Shown here: piece by piece, positions 62,477 through 64,000 of the stretch
How positions within the stretch are numbered: position 1 is the first letter of the stretch
Layout: every line of letters starts with the position of its first letter
Assembly (NCBI RefSeq): GCF_003355455.1
Contig: NZ_CP031357.1
Location: 226,501-290,500 of the forward strand
DNA from: Erythrobacter aureus
Lineage (GTDB): Bacteria; Pseudomonadota; Alphaproteobacteria; Sphingomonadales; Sphingomonadaceae
Length of the DNA: 64,000 bases
Direction: 5' to 3'
Position numbers and translations under genes: made by a program
The notes under the pieces: model-generated
Database searches by the model: none
What the model was told of the DNA's origin: nothing
Seen by the model: the letters and a program-made list of their open reading frames with translations, nothing else

Positions 62477-64000
62477 TTACATCCTGAACACGCCGAATTG
62501 CGGCTTCTCCGGAATCGGTGCTTCGAGGCAGGCGGCAAACGCGAGGCCGAGCACATCGCGGGTCTGCGCCGGGTCGATCACGCCATCGTCCCACAGGCGC
62601 GCGGTGGCGTAATAGGGATTGCCCTCATCCTCGTATTTCTGGCGGATCGGGGCTTTGAACTCCTCGGCCTGTTCGTCGGTCCAGCTATCGGCGTCGCGGT
62701 GAACGGTGGCGAGGACCGACGCGGCCTGCTCGCCGCCCATCACCGAAATGCGCGCATTGGGCCAGGTGAACAGGAAGCGCGGGCTATAGGCGCGGCCGCA
62801 CATGCCGTAATTGCCCGCGCCGAAGCTACCGCCGATGACGACGGTCACTTTGGGCACGGTCGCGGTGGCGACGGCGGTGACCAGCTTCGCACCATGCTTG
62901 GCGATCCCCTCCGCCTCGTATTTCCCGCCGACCATGAAGCCGGAAATATTCTGCAGGAACAGCAGCGGTATGCGGCGCTGGCAGGCAAGCTCGATAAAAT
63001 GCGCGCCCTTCTGCGCGCTTTCGGAAAACAGCACGCCGTTATTGGCGAGGATCGCCACCGGCATGCCCCAGATATGCGCAAAGCCGCAGACCAACGTGCT
63101 GCCGTAATGCTGCTTGAACTCGTGAAATTCGCTGCCGTCGACGAGGCGGGCGATGACCTCGTGCACATCGTAGGGCGCGCGCACATCGTCGGGAATCAGC
63201 GCATAGAGATCGTCGGCATCGAATTTCGGCGGGCGCGGATCGCGCAGCTCGATATTCTTCGCCTCGGCACAATTATCGCCGAGATGCGACACGATATCGC
63301 GCACGATGGTGAGCGCGTGTTCGTCATTCTCGGCCAGATGATCGACCACGCCGCTTTTCTTGGCGTGGAGATCGCCGCCGCCCAGATCCTCGGCGCTGAT
63401 TTCCTCGCCCGTCGCCGCCTTCACCAGCGGCGGCCCGGCAAGGAAGATCGTGCCCTGATTGCGCACGATCACCGTCTCGTCGGACATGGCGGGCACGTAA
63501 GCCCCGCCCGCCGTGCAGCTCCCCATCACGCAGGCGATCTGCGGGATGCCCAGCGCGCTCATATTGGCCTGGTTGAAGAAGATGCGCCCGAAATGGTCGC
63601 GGTCTGGGAAGACCTCGGCCTGGTGCGGCAGGTTGGCCCCGCCGCTGTCGACGAGGTAGATGCAGGGAAGGCGGTTCTCCTGCGCGATCTCCTGCGCGCG
63701 CAGGTGCTTCTTGACCGTCATCGGGTAATAGGTGCCGCCCTTCACGGTGGCATCGTTGCACACGATCATCACCTGCCGCCCCGACACGCGCCCGATCCCG
63801 GCGATCATCCCCGCGCCGTTGATTTCGTCCTTGCCGTACATGCCATTGGCGGCGAGCTGGCCGATCTCGAGAAACGGGCTGCCCGGATCGAGCAGCCGCT
63901 CGACACGCTCACGCGGAAGCAGCTTGCCCCGTCCGACATGCCGCTCGCGGCTTCCTTCGGAGCCACCCAGTGCGGCGGCAGCAACGGTGGAGCGCAAGTC
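62477..64000 (-). CDS. Methylcrotonyl-CoA carboxylase beta subunit, N-terminus outside window
   Basis: Open to the right edge; about 507 residues seen, so some 25-30 N-terminal residues are missing. Carboxyltransferase motifs: GKLLPRERVERLLDPGSPFLEIGQLA, VKGGTYYPMTVKKHLRAQEIA, YLVDSGGANLPHQAEVFPD, GGAYVPAMSDE, GFMVGGKYEAEGIAKHGAKLV and GGSFGAGNYGMCGRAYSPRFLFTWPNA. The last is typical of the leucine-degradation enzyme; geranyl-CoA carboxylase is the close alternative. Confidence 0.9.
   Translation of the reverse strand, partial: DLRSTVAAAALGGSEGSRERHVGRGKLLPRERVERLLDPGSPFLEIGQLAANGMYGKDEINGAGMIAGIGRVSGRQVMIVCNDATVKGGTYYPMTVKKHLRAQEIAQENRLPCIYLVDSGGANLPHQAEVFPDRDHFGRIFFNQANMSALGIPQIACVMGSCTAGGAYVPAMSDETVIVRNQGTIFLAGPPLVKAATGEEISAEDLGGGDLHAKKSGVVDHLAENDEHALTIVRDIVSHLGDNCAEAKNIELRDPRPPKFDADDLYALIPDDVRAPYDVHEVIARLVDGSEFHEFKQHYGSTLVCGFAHIWGMPVAILANNGVLFSESAQKGAHFIELACQRRIPLLFLQNISGFMVGGKYEAEGIAKHGAKLVTAVATATVPKVTVVIGGSFGAGNYGMCGRAYSPRFLFTWPNARISVMGGEQAASVLATVHRDADSWTDEQAEEFKAPIRQKYEDEGNPYYATARLWDDGVIDPAQTRDVLGLAFAACLEAPIPEKPQFGVFRM

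Overview
The window is GC-rich, densely packed and alphaproteobacterial. Gene content points to the Sphingomonadales, most likely an Erythrobacteraceae-type marine or freshwater bacterium: an XrtA-type PEP-CTERM protein next to a PrsT-like TPR lipoprotein, two PilZ single-domain proteins, class I ribonucleotide reductase, several small conserved proteins typical of that order, and Tra-type conjugation genes with a DUF3363 relaxase. The taxonomic call is an inference from gene content.

Region A (1-10.9 kb) is a sugar catabolism locus. An IclR-type regulator is divergent from a nine-gene operon that encodes a complete non-phosphorylating L-fucose pathway. In order these are an aldo/keto L-fucose dehydrogenase, a fuconolactonase, a dehydratase split into two UxaA-type polypeptides, an SDR 2-keto-3-deoxyfuconate dehydrogenase, a FucP permease, a sugar mutarotase, an FAH-family 2,4-diketo-acid hydrolase and an FMN L-lactate dehydrogenase. 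The expected end product is pyruvate only. Most neighbours overlap by 4 bp. Behind the regulator sit a hydroxypyruvate/glyoxylate reductase and a glycerate 2-kinase that runs off the window edge.

Region B (10.9-20.95 kb) is a mosaic scar. It holds a PhoX-like Tat/lipoprotein, the N-terminal half of a pyruvate carboxylase cut off just before the carboxyltransferase domain, and a conjugative-element remnant (traG, RES/Xre toxin-antitoxin, relaxase, lytic transglycosylase, DUF736, N-terminally truncated traF). The remnant abuts the 3' end of tRNA-Gly(GCC). It lacks trb genes and an integrase, so it is probably a decayed integrative element at a tRNA attachment site.

Region C (21-64 kb) is core chromosome: ybbN/cnoX, a LON-domain protein, folD-yggT, argB, nrdB and nrdA (separated by a diguanylate cyclase gene on the opposite strand), nadB, an ABC ATPase, tldD, nth, an Nramp relative, a divergent Lrp/LysE pair, guaA, the PEP-CTERM pair, sdaA, gyrB, an AI-2E transporter, lipid genes and a methylcrotonyl-CoA carboxylase beta subunit that runs off the right edge. 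One accessory gene stands out, a lower-GC HNH endonuclease with a winged-helix-like N-terminus at 30-31 kb. Notable non-coding features are a nested inverted-repeat region between nrdB and the cyclase gene, matching candidate NrdR boxes in front of nrdA and nrdB, a near-perfect Lrp box between lrp and lysE, and a strong terminator after the PEP-CTERM gene.
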